Under the pieces are notes generated by a model. That model was not told the origin of the DNA, did not search any database, and worked only from the letters and a program-made list of their open reading frames with translations. From NCBI GenBank assembly GCA_963782595.1, contig CAWAKJ010000003.1:434001-498000 (forward strand): DNA of 64,000 bases. The letters run 5' to 3'. Below, in pieces: positions 1 through 9,041 of this stretch (positions within the stretch are counted from its first letter, which is position 1; each line of letters opens with the position of its first letter). The DNA comes from JAMQPK01 sp963782595. GTDB lineage: Bacteria; Acidobacteriota; Vicinamibacteria; Vicinamibacterales; JAMQPK01. A program made the position numbers and the translations under genes.

Positions 1-11
1 ACTGCAGAGGG

Positions 12-52
12 GCAGACGACGTCATTTGCTCTGCCCTCTGCCCTCTGCCCTG
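12..52. repeat. CTGCCCT word repeat (family F), intergenic
   Basis: Three CTCTGCC/CCTCTGCCC words in tandem follow a partial opposite-strand copy (GGGGCAGA). The same words occur with inverted arms at 46783-46857. The copy lies just beyond the stop of the PpiD-like gene and has no T-run, so it is not an obvious intrinsic terminator. Confidence 0.5.
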
Positions 53-64
53 ACGAGCTACGAT

Positions 65-92
65 CCCTTATCCGATTGCCCTTATCCGATTG
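65..92. repeat. 14-nt tandem duplication at a gene 3' end
   Basis: The 14-mer CCCTTATCCGATTG occurs twice head to tail. The copy nearer the gene carries the TAA stop of the minus-strand PpiD-like gene. It looks like a small slippage duplication at the end of the coding region. Confidence 0.7.
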
Positions 93-2007
93 CGCGCTTG
101 AGGGCCTCGGGATCGACGTCGATCTTCATTTTCGCGCGCGCCTTTTCCATGTAGGCCTGATAGAAGCGGGCGCGACGCTCGCCCAGCATCTCCATGCGGA
201 ACTTGTCCTTCGCCATTGCATAGTCGGCCGGGCTGACATCCTGCCGTGAAACGACTTTCACGACGGCGGCGCCCTGCGGCGTGGAAATCGCGTTGCTCAC
301 CGAGCCCGCCGCCGAGGAAAACGCCACGGCTTCGATTTCCGGGCTGCGTCCGATGTTCGGGATGACCGCGTCGCGCGCGATGGGTTCGGTTGTCACTGCC
401 TCGAGGCCGGCACTCTTGGCCGCGGCCTGGAAGTTCGGCGCCGTCTTCAATTGCGCCGCCAGCGCGTCGGCGCGCTGCCTGGCGAGCGTCATCGCGCGAT
501 CCTGGATCACGTCGTCGCGGACGCGGCTCCGCACTTCGTCGAGCTTCGGCACATACGCGTCCTGCTTGCCCGACACGTAGAAGACCGTGCGGCCCGTCGG
601 GCCGGCGACGGGCGCGCTCACGGTGTTGTCGGCCAGATCGAACGCCGCCATCGACACAGGCGACTGCGGACCGAAGCCTTCGATCATCCCGCCACGGCCA
701 AAGAATCCCGATTCCTCGACTCTGAGACCCCGGGAAGCGGCCGTCTTGTCGAGCTCCTGCGGAGTCTTCGCCGCGGCCGCCAGTGCCTCGGCATGCTGCG
801 CGGCCTGAATTTCGGCCTGCTCGCGCAGCAGCGCCGACTCGATCTCCTTGTAAACCGCGGGGTCCGACAGCGGTCGCACAATCGCGGGCTTGCGGTCGGT
901 GACCTTGATGATGTGATACCCGAACTCGGTTTTCACGAGGTCGCTCGTCTCGCCGGGCGCGAGGGCGAATGCGGCGGTTTCGAACGGCGCGACCATGCGG
1001 CCGCGCGAGAAATAGTCGAGGTCGCCGCCCTGCGGGGCGTTACTCTCGTCCTGCGAGTGTTTCTTCGCGAGCGCGGCGAAATCGCCACCCGACTTCACTT
1101 CCTTCAGCACCTGCTCGGCCTGCGCGCGCACGGCCGCATCGTCTTTGCCTTCGGTCGTCAAGAGGATGTGGCTCGCGCGAATCTGCTCGGGCGTCGTGTA
1201 TTTGCCGAGTTGAGCGTTGTAGTTCCGCTCGACCTCTTCCTTCGACACTTTGATGCCGGCCGCGAGCTCGGCCGGGTTGATGTTCACGAACTTGATCTTC
1301 CGCTGGTCGGGAATGCGATAGGTTTCCTTGTTCTTGTCGTAGTGTGCCGAAATCTCGGCGTCGGTGGGAGTCACCTGTGTCTTGAAGTTCTCGGCGAGCA
1401 CCGACACGACCTCGAGGGTGGCTTTCTCGTTGCGCCGCTTGTACTCGCGCTCGAGCTCGACATCCGTCACTGACATCCATTCGGTGAGTCCGGCCCGGAA
1501 CTTGTCGAGCATCAGGCCTTCACGGACAGAGGACTCGAACGAGGCCGGTGTGAGCGGCGGCGTCTGCTGGGCCAGCAGCTGGCGATAGCGCTGTTCGCCG
1601 ATGAACTGACCGTTTTGCTGGAGTCCCGGAATTGCCATGATCTGCGCCCGTACTTCCGCGTCGCTCACGCTGATGCCGGCGCGCTGAGCCTCGGTCAGTT
1701 CGGCTTTTTCCTGAATCATCTGCTGCAGAACCTGCTGGGGCACCTGCATCTGCTGCAGGATGTCCTCGTTCAGGTTCCCACCGAACCGAGCGCGGTACTC
1801 CTGCACCTGGGCCATGTAGCGGCGTCTGAAATCGGTCACAGAAATCGCCTGTGCATCGATTGTGGCCAATCGGTCGCCCGAGGGCACCGTTGCGGGGTCC
1901 GGACCCAGGAATTCGGGAATGTAGAAGACGACAAACGTGAGGACGACCAACGCCAGGCTCCATTTGAGCCAGCCTTTGTGGCGCCGCATCCGATCGAGCA
2001 TGGTCAT
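82..2007 (-). CDS. PpiD/SurA-like periplasmic peptidyl-prolyl isomerase
   Basis: A 641-residue membrane-anchored folding factor. A basic N-terminus is followed by one transmembrane segment (about residues 15-34). A SurA_N-like chaperone region then covers about residues 45-200. A parvulin PpiC domain follows at about 275-375, with the typical RASHILL start, a GGDLDYFSRGRM stretch and a FGYHIIKV end. A long second half resembles the chaperone C-terminus of PpiD. Length and one-TM topology match PpiD (about 620 aa) better than SurA, which is secreted with two parvulin domains. By family knowledge it would act on outer-membrane protein precursors at the periplasmic face of the inner membrane. 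It is divergent from the GGDEF/mre operon, and its ATG at 2007 directly precedes the hydrophobic segment. Confidence 0.85.
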   Translation of the reverse strand: MTMLDRMRRHKGWLKWSLALVVLTFVVFYIPEFLGPDPATVPSGDRLATIDAQAISVTDFRRRYMAQVQEYRARFGGNLNEDILQQMQVPQQVLQQMIQEKAELTEAQRAGISVSDAEVRAQIMAIPGLQQNGQFIGEQRYRQLLAQQTPPLTPASFESSVREGLMLDKFRAGLTEWMSVTDVELEREYKRRNEKATLEVVSVLAENFKTQVTPTDAEISAHYDKNKETYRIPDQRKIKFVNINPAELAAGIKVSKEEVERNYNAQLGKYTTPEQIRASHILLTTEGKDDAAVRAQAEQVLKEVKSGGDFAALAKKHSQDESNAPQGGDLDYFSRGRMVAPFETAAFALAPGETSDLVKTEFGYHIIKVTDRKPAIVRPLSDPAVYKEIESALLREQAEIQAAQHAEALAAAAKTPQELDKTAASRGLRVEESGFFGRGGMIEGFGPQSPVSMAAFDLADNTVSAPVAGPTGRTVFYVSGKQDAYVPKLDEVRSRVRDDVIQDRAMTLARQRADALAAQLKTAPNFQAAAKSAGLEAVTTEPIARDAVIPNIGRSPEIEAVAFSSAAGSVSNAISTPQGAAVVKVVSRQDVSPADYAMAKDKFRMEMLGERRARFYQAYMEKARAKMKIDVDPEALKRAIG

Positions 2008-2204
2008 TACAGGTCAAACCCCTCAGAAAAATCTGTGTGTGGCCGATAAGACAAAGAGTTGGAGCTGATTATCGTAGCATCGACTTAGTTACGACGGGCA
2101 AATCCGTGTTTTGGTTGGGCGACCTAGCGGACGACGGCCGATGGCCGTGTGGTAATATTTACGTAATACAGAAGGACTTAGCGGGAGTTTGCCTTCTCAC
2201 GAAG

Positions 2205-3290
2205 ATGCCGGGAGCACCGCGCACCAATCCAGCCGCCCCACGCGGCGCTCAGGCAGATCTCGCCGCCCGACTTCAGCAACGGGCGGGCGCTCTGCAGGAC
2301 CGTCTCGATCGCCGGGACACGCTGATTGAGCTCATCCGAGCGGTCAACGCGACGCTCGATCCGCGGAAAGTGGCGGACGCGTTGCTAGGGCAGGTGCACG
2401 GATGGTTCCCCGTTGCGTGCCTGGTTGTCGCTGTGCAGGACGGATCGCAGCACGCCTCGATCATCGCCGAGCGCGGTCCGTGCGAGCCCTTCGCGAAAAC
2501 GCTCGCACGCGTCGCCCGCTGGATTACCGAGCATAACGAAGAGTTCATGACCGCGAACCTGGCGACCGACGAGCGCGTGCCCGAGGGACCGACGGCGGCC
2601 GTCATCGGATTTCCGCTGCGTTGTCGTGCGCGGACGATCGGCGCGTTGATCGCGCTCGACCCGACGCCCTCCAGAGACACGCCGGCGCTGCCGTCCGAGG
2701 TGCTGTCGTCGCTGCGAACGGTGCTCGAGCCGCCCGCTCTCGCGCTCGATACGATGCTCCACGTGCGTCGGTTCGAGGAGTTGTCGGTGACCGACGATCT
2801 CACGGGCCTCTACAACTCACGGTATTTGAACCAGGTGCTGCGCCGCGAATCGAAACGGGCATCGCGCAGCGGCCGTCCGCTGTCGCTGCTGTTTCTCGAC
2901 ATGGATGGGTTCAAGTCGGTCAACGATCGGCACGGGCATCTCTGCGGCAGCCGGGCGCTTGTCGAAGCGGCCACTGTCATTCGAGGGTGTGCGCGCGAAA
3001 CCGACGTGCCGGCCCGCTTCGGAGGCGACGAATTCGCGCTGGTGCTGCCAGACACGGGCAGCGAGGGTGCCGTGTCGGTCGCCGAACGTGTCCGCGAGCG
3101 AATTGCCGCGCACCCGTTTCTGAAAGTAAGCGACGGCCTCGACATCCGTCTGACAGCGTCTGTGGGTGTGGCGACGCTGCCCGATGTCGCGGCGTCGGCG
3201 GACGAATTGATTAAAGCGGCCGACACTGCCATGTACCGCGTGAAAGACCGCGGCAAGGACGGCGTCGTGCTCGCGACAGAACCAGTTTAA
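2205..3290 (+). CDS. GAF-like/GGDEF diguanylate cyclase upstream of mreB
   Basis: About 361 residues from the ATG at 2205. The frame stays open upstream to 2037, but that stretch reads unlike protein. The first half resembles a GAF sensor domain (VNATLDPRKVADALL onwards). The C-terminal half is a GGDEF domain with an intact RFGGDEF signature and an RETD motif five residues before it. That RETD is the expected inhibitory I-site, so the protein should be an active, product-inhibited diguanylate cyclase making cyclic di-GMP from two GTP. The gene ends 7 nt before mreB, so the two are probably co-transcribed. The 200-nt divergent gap before it has an AT-rich TAATAT at 2153-2158, but I see no convincing -35 box. 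Confidence 0.85.
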   Translation: MPGAPRTNPAAPRGAQADLAARLQQRAGALQDRLDRRDTLIELIRAVNATLDPRKVADALLGQVHGWFPVACLVVAVQDGSQHASIIAERGPCEPFAKTLARVARWITEHNEEFMTANLATDERVPEGPTAAVIGFPLRCRARTIGALIALDPTPSRDTPALPSEVLSSLRTVLEPPALALDTMLHVRRFEELSVTDDLTGLYNSRYLNQVLRRESKRASRSGRPLSLLFLDMDGFKSVNDRHGHLCGSRALVEAATVIRGCARETDVPARFGGDEFALVLPDTGSEGAVSVAERVRERIAAHPFLKVSDGLDIRLTASVGVATLPDVAASADELIKAADTAMYRVKDRGKDGVVLATEPV

Positions 3291-3297
3291 GGAGCTT

Positions 3298-4323
<1,026 letters not shown>

Positions 4324-4329
4324 GCCATC

Positions 4330-5181
4330 TTGCAGGTCATGGCGGTAAGCGATTTTCGTCAGCGCACAGCCGTTCTTTTCATCGCTGTGTTGCTGGGGCA
4401 CATCATCCTCATTTCGGCACAGGTGAACTCGCGCGCGGGTGTGCCGCTGCTCGAAGTCATCACCTTCGGCGCGTTCGCCGAAGTACAGCGCGGCGCCTTC
4501 GGCTTCACCGGCGGCATCCGCAACGCGTGGAGCACCTACATCAATCTCCGGGGCGTGCGTGCGGAGAACGAGCAGCTGAAACAGCAGCTCGGCGCCCTGC
4601 AGGTGCAGTTCCAGCAGGAGCGCGCGCGAGCAGAGCGAGCCCGTCAACTGGAGCGCCTGCTCGGGTTTCATCAGGAGCTGAACATCGACACGCTTCCGGC
4701 GGTCGTCATCGGCGCGGGTGCGACGACCGACTTTCGCGTCATCACCATCGATCGAGGGGCGAAGAACGGCGTCGCCACCAACATGGCCGTCATCGCGCCC
4801 ACGGGCGTCGTGGGGCGCGTGGTGACGCCCACCGCTCACGCCTCGAAGGTGCAGTTGCTCATCGATCGGAACGCCGCGGCCGGCGCGCTGGTCGAGCGAA
4901 CACGCGCCCAGGGCATCGTCATCGGTGAGGGCCTGCAAGTCGTGCGGATGGATTTCGTCGGCGCCACCGCCGATGTCAAGGTGGGCGACACGATCGTCAC
5001 GTCGGGAATCGACGGGATCTATCCCAAGGGCTTCGTCATCGGGAAAGTAGAAACGGTCGGTGGCGGCAACGGCATTTATAAAGCCATCCGAGTGCAGCCG
5101 TCGGTCGATTTCAACCGGCTCGAGGAGGTGCTCGTCGTCCGGACGCCGCCTTCGCCCGTGGCGCTCGAGGAAGGTCGCTGA
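4330..5181 (+). CDS. mreC: Rod shape-determining protein MreC
   Basis: A 283-residue bitopic protein: a short cytoplasmic tail, one transmembrane helix (about residues 12-30), a heptad-like coiled coil (about 75-110, ENEQLKQQLGALQVQFQQE) and a beta-rich periplasmic domain with ATTDFRVITIDRGAKNGV and TSGIDGIYPKGFVIGKV, typical of MreC. It links MreB filaments to PBP2/RodA in the periplasm. The frame can start with TTG at 4330 or ATG at 4339; neither has a clearly better ribosome site. Its TGA overlaps the mreD ATG by one base. Confidence 0.93.
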   Translation: MQVMAVSDFRQRTAVLFIAVLLGHIILISAQVNSRAGVPLLEVITFGAFAEVQRGAFGFTGGIRNAWSTYINLRGVRAENEQLKQQLGALQVQFQQERARAERARQLERLLGFHQELNIDTLPAVVIGAGATTDFRVITIDRGAKNGVATNMAVIAPTGVVGRVVTPTAHASKVQLLIDRNAAAGALVERTRAQGIVIGEGLQVVRMDFVGATADVKVGDTIVTSGIDGIYPKGFVIGKVETVGGGNGIYKAIRVQPSVDFNRLEEVLVVRTPPSPVALEEGR

Positions 5182-5752
5182 TGAGGGCGATAGGCATTGC
5201 CCTTGCGATTGCCATCGCCCTCGCTCTGCAGACGTCGATTGCACGCTTTCTGACACCCGGCGCCGGCCTGGTGGACCTTGTATTTGTCGCGGTCGTATAC
5301 ATTGCCCTCAGTGGCGGGCCGACGGCGGGCCTGATTGCCGGGGCGGTGGCCGGTCTGGCGCAGGACGCGCTGGCGGCGACCGGGGCGCTGGACATCGCCA
5401 TCGGCGCGGGCGTTGTCAGCACGCGCAGCATCATCGGTATCGGAGGCCTGGCCAAGACGGTCGTCGGGTTTTTCGCCGGGATCATCGGCAGCCAGTTCAT
5501 CGTGGCCCGGCCCGTGCCCAGAGCGCTGGTGTTCTTCACAGCCACGGTCGCACATGCGATCATATTCGTGGGGCTCTATCGGGTGATCGATAGGGGTACG
5601 CCCAGACTTCGCTCGGCGCGATCTTCAGCCAGGCCGGCGCCAACGCGCTCGTTGGCGTCCTCGTGTTTCAGATCGCGGATTTCCTGCCGAATTTTGTCGA
5701 TCACCGGCGGTCGATGGGCGGCCGGATGCGAATAAACCGGCGGCTGGATTGA
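5181..5752 (+). CDS. mreD: Rod shape-determining protein MreD, frameshifted at about 5592
   Basis: A small polytopic membrane protein starting MRAIGIALAIAIALALQTSI, with several hydrophobic helices. The frame stays good to about codon 137 (GLYRVID) and then reads as arginine/serine-rich nonsense to a stop at 5735. Shifting to the frame containing 5594 gives GYAQTSLGAIFSQAGANALV and then VGVLVFQIADFLPNFVDHRR, ending at TGA 5750-5752. That is the helix-rich MreD C-terminus one expects, giving about 190 residues. The sequence therefore lacks one base near 5590-5594 relative to an intact gene. Either this is a sequencing or assembly indel or the gene is truly broken. Being probably essential for rod growth, an error is more likely. 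Confidence 0.8.
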
Positions 5753-5793
5753 TGTTTCGGAAGGCCGGGGTCTTGCAAGAATTGTCTGCGTAC

Positions 5794-5823
5794 GTAAGGC
5801 GGGTCGTATACGACCCGCCTTAC
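5794..5823. repeat. Perfect 30-nt palindrome (family A, GGCGGGTC type)
   Basis: Fifteen-base arms GTAAGGCGGGTCGTA and their exact reverse complement meet with no loop. It fills the short mreD-mrdA gap, ending 11 nt before the mrdA ATG. Related palindromes lie at 21453-21487, 36403-36432 and 48006-48042. No T-run follows, so it is REP-like rather than a clear terminator. Folded in mRNA it would sit next to the mrdA ribosome site (AAGGA at 5824-5828). Confidence 0.85.
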
Positions 5824-5834
5824 AAGGATTATTG

Positions 5835-7788
5835 ATGGCTGACTTCACCGGACCAATCGAGGACCGCCGAAGCGTGACGATTCGGCTTGGTATCCTGCAG
5901 GTGTCGTCTGCCGTCATTTTTACCCTGCTGGCATTCAGCTTCTGGTATTTCCAGGTCGTTCAGTACCGAAAAGTACCGGGAGCTTGCCGAGAACAACCAT
6001 CAACGGACCATCTCGCTTCGTGCGCCCCGCGGTGTGCTGTTCGATCGCGAAGGGCGACCGCTTGTCGAAAACCGCAGCTCGTTTACGATTTCCATCGTCC
6101 GCGAGCATACCAAGGACATCGCCCACACGATTCGCGTGCTGTCCGAAGTCGCCGGCCTCGATCCCAAGGCTGTTACCGACATCGTCAACCGCAACCGCCA
6201 TGAGCCGACCTATCGGCCCGTCGTCATCGTGGACGATGCGTCGCTGGCGCAGGTTGCCGCGGTTCTCGCGCGCCGCCTCGAGTCGGAACTGCCCGACGTG
6301 CAGGTCGAAGAGGTGCCGACGCGTCTGTATCCCACGGATTCATTCGCCGCGCATCTTTTCGGATATGTCGGCGAGGCCAGCGAAAAGCAGGTCGAAACCG
6401 AAGGGCTGCAGAGCGGCGCGATTGTCGGTCAGGCCGGCGTCGAGAAAATCTACAACAAGCTGTTGATGGGCGAAGACGGCGCGCGGCTGGTCAAAGTGAA
6501 CAGCATGGGTCGCGAAATCGCCACCGTGCAGGAAATCCCCGCGAAGGGTGGCCGCCGCACGCAGTTGACGATCGACCGCGATCTTCAGCGCGCGGCCGAG
6601 GAAGGCTTTACCGCCGGCGGCTTCAACGGGGCGGCCGTCGTGATGGATCCGAGAACCGGTGAGGTGCTCGCGTTCACGAGCCGGCCGGGCTACGACCCGA
6701 ACGATTTCGCGTCTGGCATCGACCGCGCCACATGGGCCGGTCTCAACTCCGATCCCTTGAAGCCGCTGCAGAACCGGGCGATTCAAGGTCTCTACTCGCC
6801 GGGATCCACGTTCAAGATCGTCGTGGAGGTCGCCGCGCTCGAGGAAGGGATCATCCGGCCCGATTTCAGAGTGTTCTGCGGGGGCAGTGCCGTGTTTTTC
6901 GGCCGGCCGTTCCAATGCTGGAAGAGAGGCGGGCACGGCAGCGTCGACATGCGCCACGCGCTGGAGCAGTCGTGTAACGTGTACCACTACACGATTGGCA
7001 ATATGCTCGGCGTCGACAAGATTCACAAGTGGGCTACCTTACTCGGCCTCGGCGAAAAGACCGGCATCGATCTGCCGAACGAGATCGAAGGTCTCGTACC
7101 GTCGACCGAGTGGAAGCGGAAGCGCTACAACGAGAAGTGGTACGCCGGCGAAACGATTTCTGTTTCGATCGGACAAGGACAGGTCTCAATCACGCCGATT
7201 TCTCTCGCCGTCATGATGTCCACGGTTGCGAACGGCGGAACGCGCTTCGTTCCACACCTGTTGAAAGCCGTTGACGAGGGCAGTGGCTGGAAACCCGTGC
7301 AGCCCCCCGCGCCCAGGTCAAGGGTGCAGTTGAAACCCGAAACCATTGCTGCGCTGCATGACGGGCTGTACCTGGTTGTGAACGGGGCGGGTACTGGCGG
7401 CCGCGCCCGACTCGAGGGCAGAAACGTGTCCGGGAAGACCGGGACGGCACAGGTTATCTCGCTGCAGGGTGGCCGGAAGGCCGCGGGCCGCACCGAACGC
7501 GACCTGCGCGACCACGGCTGGTTCGTCTTTTTCGCGCCGCGCGATAACCCGGAAATCGCGGGCGTCATTTTCGGCGAACACAACGAGCACGGGTCCACCT
7601 CGGCCCCCATCGCCAAGCACGTGATTGAGACGTACTTCGCCAAGAAGGACGGCCTGCCGCTGCCCAAGCTGTCGATGCCGGCTCCAGACCCGAACCAGCC
7701 GCGCGAAGAGCCGCCCGTCGAGGAACCGGGGCCCACGGTTGCCGAGACGAATCCGCGGCGGGTCCCTCTGCGCGAAGGCGGGAACTGA
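5835..7788 (+). CDS. mrdA: Penicillin-binding protein 2 (MrdA), frameshifted at about 5967
   Basis: The elongasome transpeptidase. The ATG at 5835 (AAGGA upstream) gives MADFTGPIEDRRSVTIRLGI, a membrane anchor and FWYFQVVQY. The frame is then lost at an extra C in TACCGAAAAG (5966-5967) and resumes one frame over as EKYRELAENNHQRTISLRAP and the rest of PBP2 to 7788. Corrected length is about 650 residues. Catalytic motifs are intact: SxxK in SPGSTFK, SxN in EQSCNVY, KTG in SGKTGTAQV. It cross-links lateral-wall peptidoglycan in the periplasm with RodA. The indel is only about 375 nt from the mreD one. An error in the assembly is the simplest explanation, since all downstream motifs are preserved. 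Confidence 0.9.
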
Positions 7789-8870
7789 TGCTCGAACGCC
7801 GTCTGTTCCTCCACCTCGACTGGCTGCTCATCGGCGCCATTTTCTGTCTGTCGTTGATTGGCGTGGCGATGATCTTCAGCACAACAGGAAACTGGAGGCT
7901 GCCGGCCGTCCAGATGTACGCGGTCATCATCGGGGCGGTGGCCTTTATCATCTGCCTCACGGTGGACTACCGCGCCCTCACGGATAAGTCACACTTCATC
8001 TACCTCACACTGATGGGCCTGCTCATCTACGTGCTGGTCTTCGGTACGACCGCCGGCGGCGCCCGCCGCTGGATTTCAATGGGGTCGTTCAATCTCCAGC
8101 CCTCTGAATTCGCCAAAGTGGGCGTCGCGCTCATGCTGGCGAAGTTCTTTGGCGAGAACCGCCGCGGCGCGCCGACCTCGGGCGACCTTGTTGTGGGCGG
8201 ACTTCTTGCCGGCATTCCGCTGATCCTGATCGCGCGCGAGCCCGATCTGGGAACAGCGGTCACGCTGGTTCCGATTTATCTCGGCATTTGTTACGTCGCC
8301 GGGATGCGCATGCGCATCCTGGGCGTTCTCGCGGCCGTCGCGATTCTGGCGGCGCCGCTCGCGTGGAATTTCGCGCTCAAGCCTTATCAGAAAAGCCGCG
8401 TCGAGACATTCCTCGATCCGTCTCTGGATCCGAAAGGCGCCGGATATCAGCAGATTCAGGCGCAAATCACCGTCGGATCGGGCGGCTTGATTGGCAAAGG
8501 CTATCGAAAGGGCACGCAGGGGCAGCTCAGGTTCCTGCCGGTCGCCCACAACGACTTCATCTTCTCCGCGCTGGCGGAGGAAAAGGGTTTTGTCGGAGTG
8601 CTGTTCGTGCTGAGTCTGTACCTGCTGGTGATCTGGCGCGCGCTCGAGGCCGCCCGGCTGGCCAAGGATCGGCTGGGAGCCTATCTCGTGATGGGTCTGC
8701 TCTCCAGCTTTGCGTTTCAGGTCATCTACAACATTGCGATGTCGGCCGGTCTGCTGCCGGTCAAGGGTTTGACGCTTCCGCTCTTGAGCTATGGAGGGTC
8801 GTCGATGATCGCCACGCTGGCGAGCTTCGGCCTGGTGCTCAACGTGCGGATGCGGCGGTTCACTAACTGA
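7788..8870 (+). CDS. rodA: Peptidoglycan glycosyltransferase RodA
   Basis: A 360-residue SEDS-family polytopic membrane protein of standard length. It carries the family signatures LQPSEFAKVG, FLPVAHNDFIFSALAEEKGF and the C-terminal GLTLPLLSYGGSSM. RodA polymerises lipid II into glycan strands together with PBP2. Its ATG overlaps the mrdA TGA by one base, so translation is probably coupled. It is the last gene of the mre/mrd block; two small hairpins follow before rng. Confidence 0.96.
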   Translation: MLERRLFLHLDWLLIGAIFCLSLIGVAMIFSTTGNWRLPAVQMYAVIIGAVAFIICLTVDYRALTDKSHFIYLTLMGLLIYVLVFGTTAGGARRWISMGSFNLQPSEFAKVGVALMLAKFFGENRRGAPTSGDLVVGGLLAGIPLILIAREPDLGTAVTLVPIYLGICYVAGMRMRILGVLAAVAILAAPLAWNFALKPYQKSRVETFLDPSLDPKGAGYQQIQAQITVGSGGLIGKGYRKGTQGQLRFLPVAHNDFIFSALAEEKGFVGVLFVLSLYLLVIWRALEAARLAKDRLGAYLVMGLLSSFAFQVIYNIAMSAGLLPVKGLTLPLLSYGGSSMIATLASFGLVLNVRMRRFTN

Positions 8871-8878
8871 CGCCGTAT

Positions 8879-8937
8879 GTCCGGCTGAAGCCGGACTCTA
8901 CGGGAAATCACGACGTAGTGTCCGGCTCTAGCCGGAC
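8879..8937. repeat. Two GTCCGGCT palindromes (family B)
   Basis: GTCCGGCTGAAGCCGGAC at 8879-8896 and GTCCGGCTCTAGCCGGAC at 8920-8937 are two near-identical stem-loops with 8-bp arms, 23 nt apart, between rodA and rng. They lack T-runs. They resemble paired REP units and could modulate rodA-rng read-through or mRNA stability. Confidence 0.75.
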
Positions 8938-9041
8938 GTTGCGGAAGGATCGGTCAATGAGCAACGCTTTGCGAAGACTACTGAATATCATTCGCGCGCT
9001 CTGCTCGGCTTTCAGTGCCGATCCGCAAGGGAGCTTCGCGA

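Noticed and set aside
5585..5600. Programmed frameshift in mreD
   Set aside because: There is no slippery heptamer or clear stimulatory structure, and two other single-base lesions exist in the window, so indel error or decay is simpler.
5794..5823. Operator site for an mrdA regulator
   Set aside because: Perfect palindromy fits an operator, but the same element recurs next to unrelated genes, which fits a dispersed repeat better.
8957..9041. Leader peptide or riboswitch upstream of rng
   Set aside because: An ATG at 8957 opens a frame into rng, but no Shine-Dalgarno, conserved structure or attenuator-like pairing was visible.
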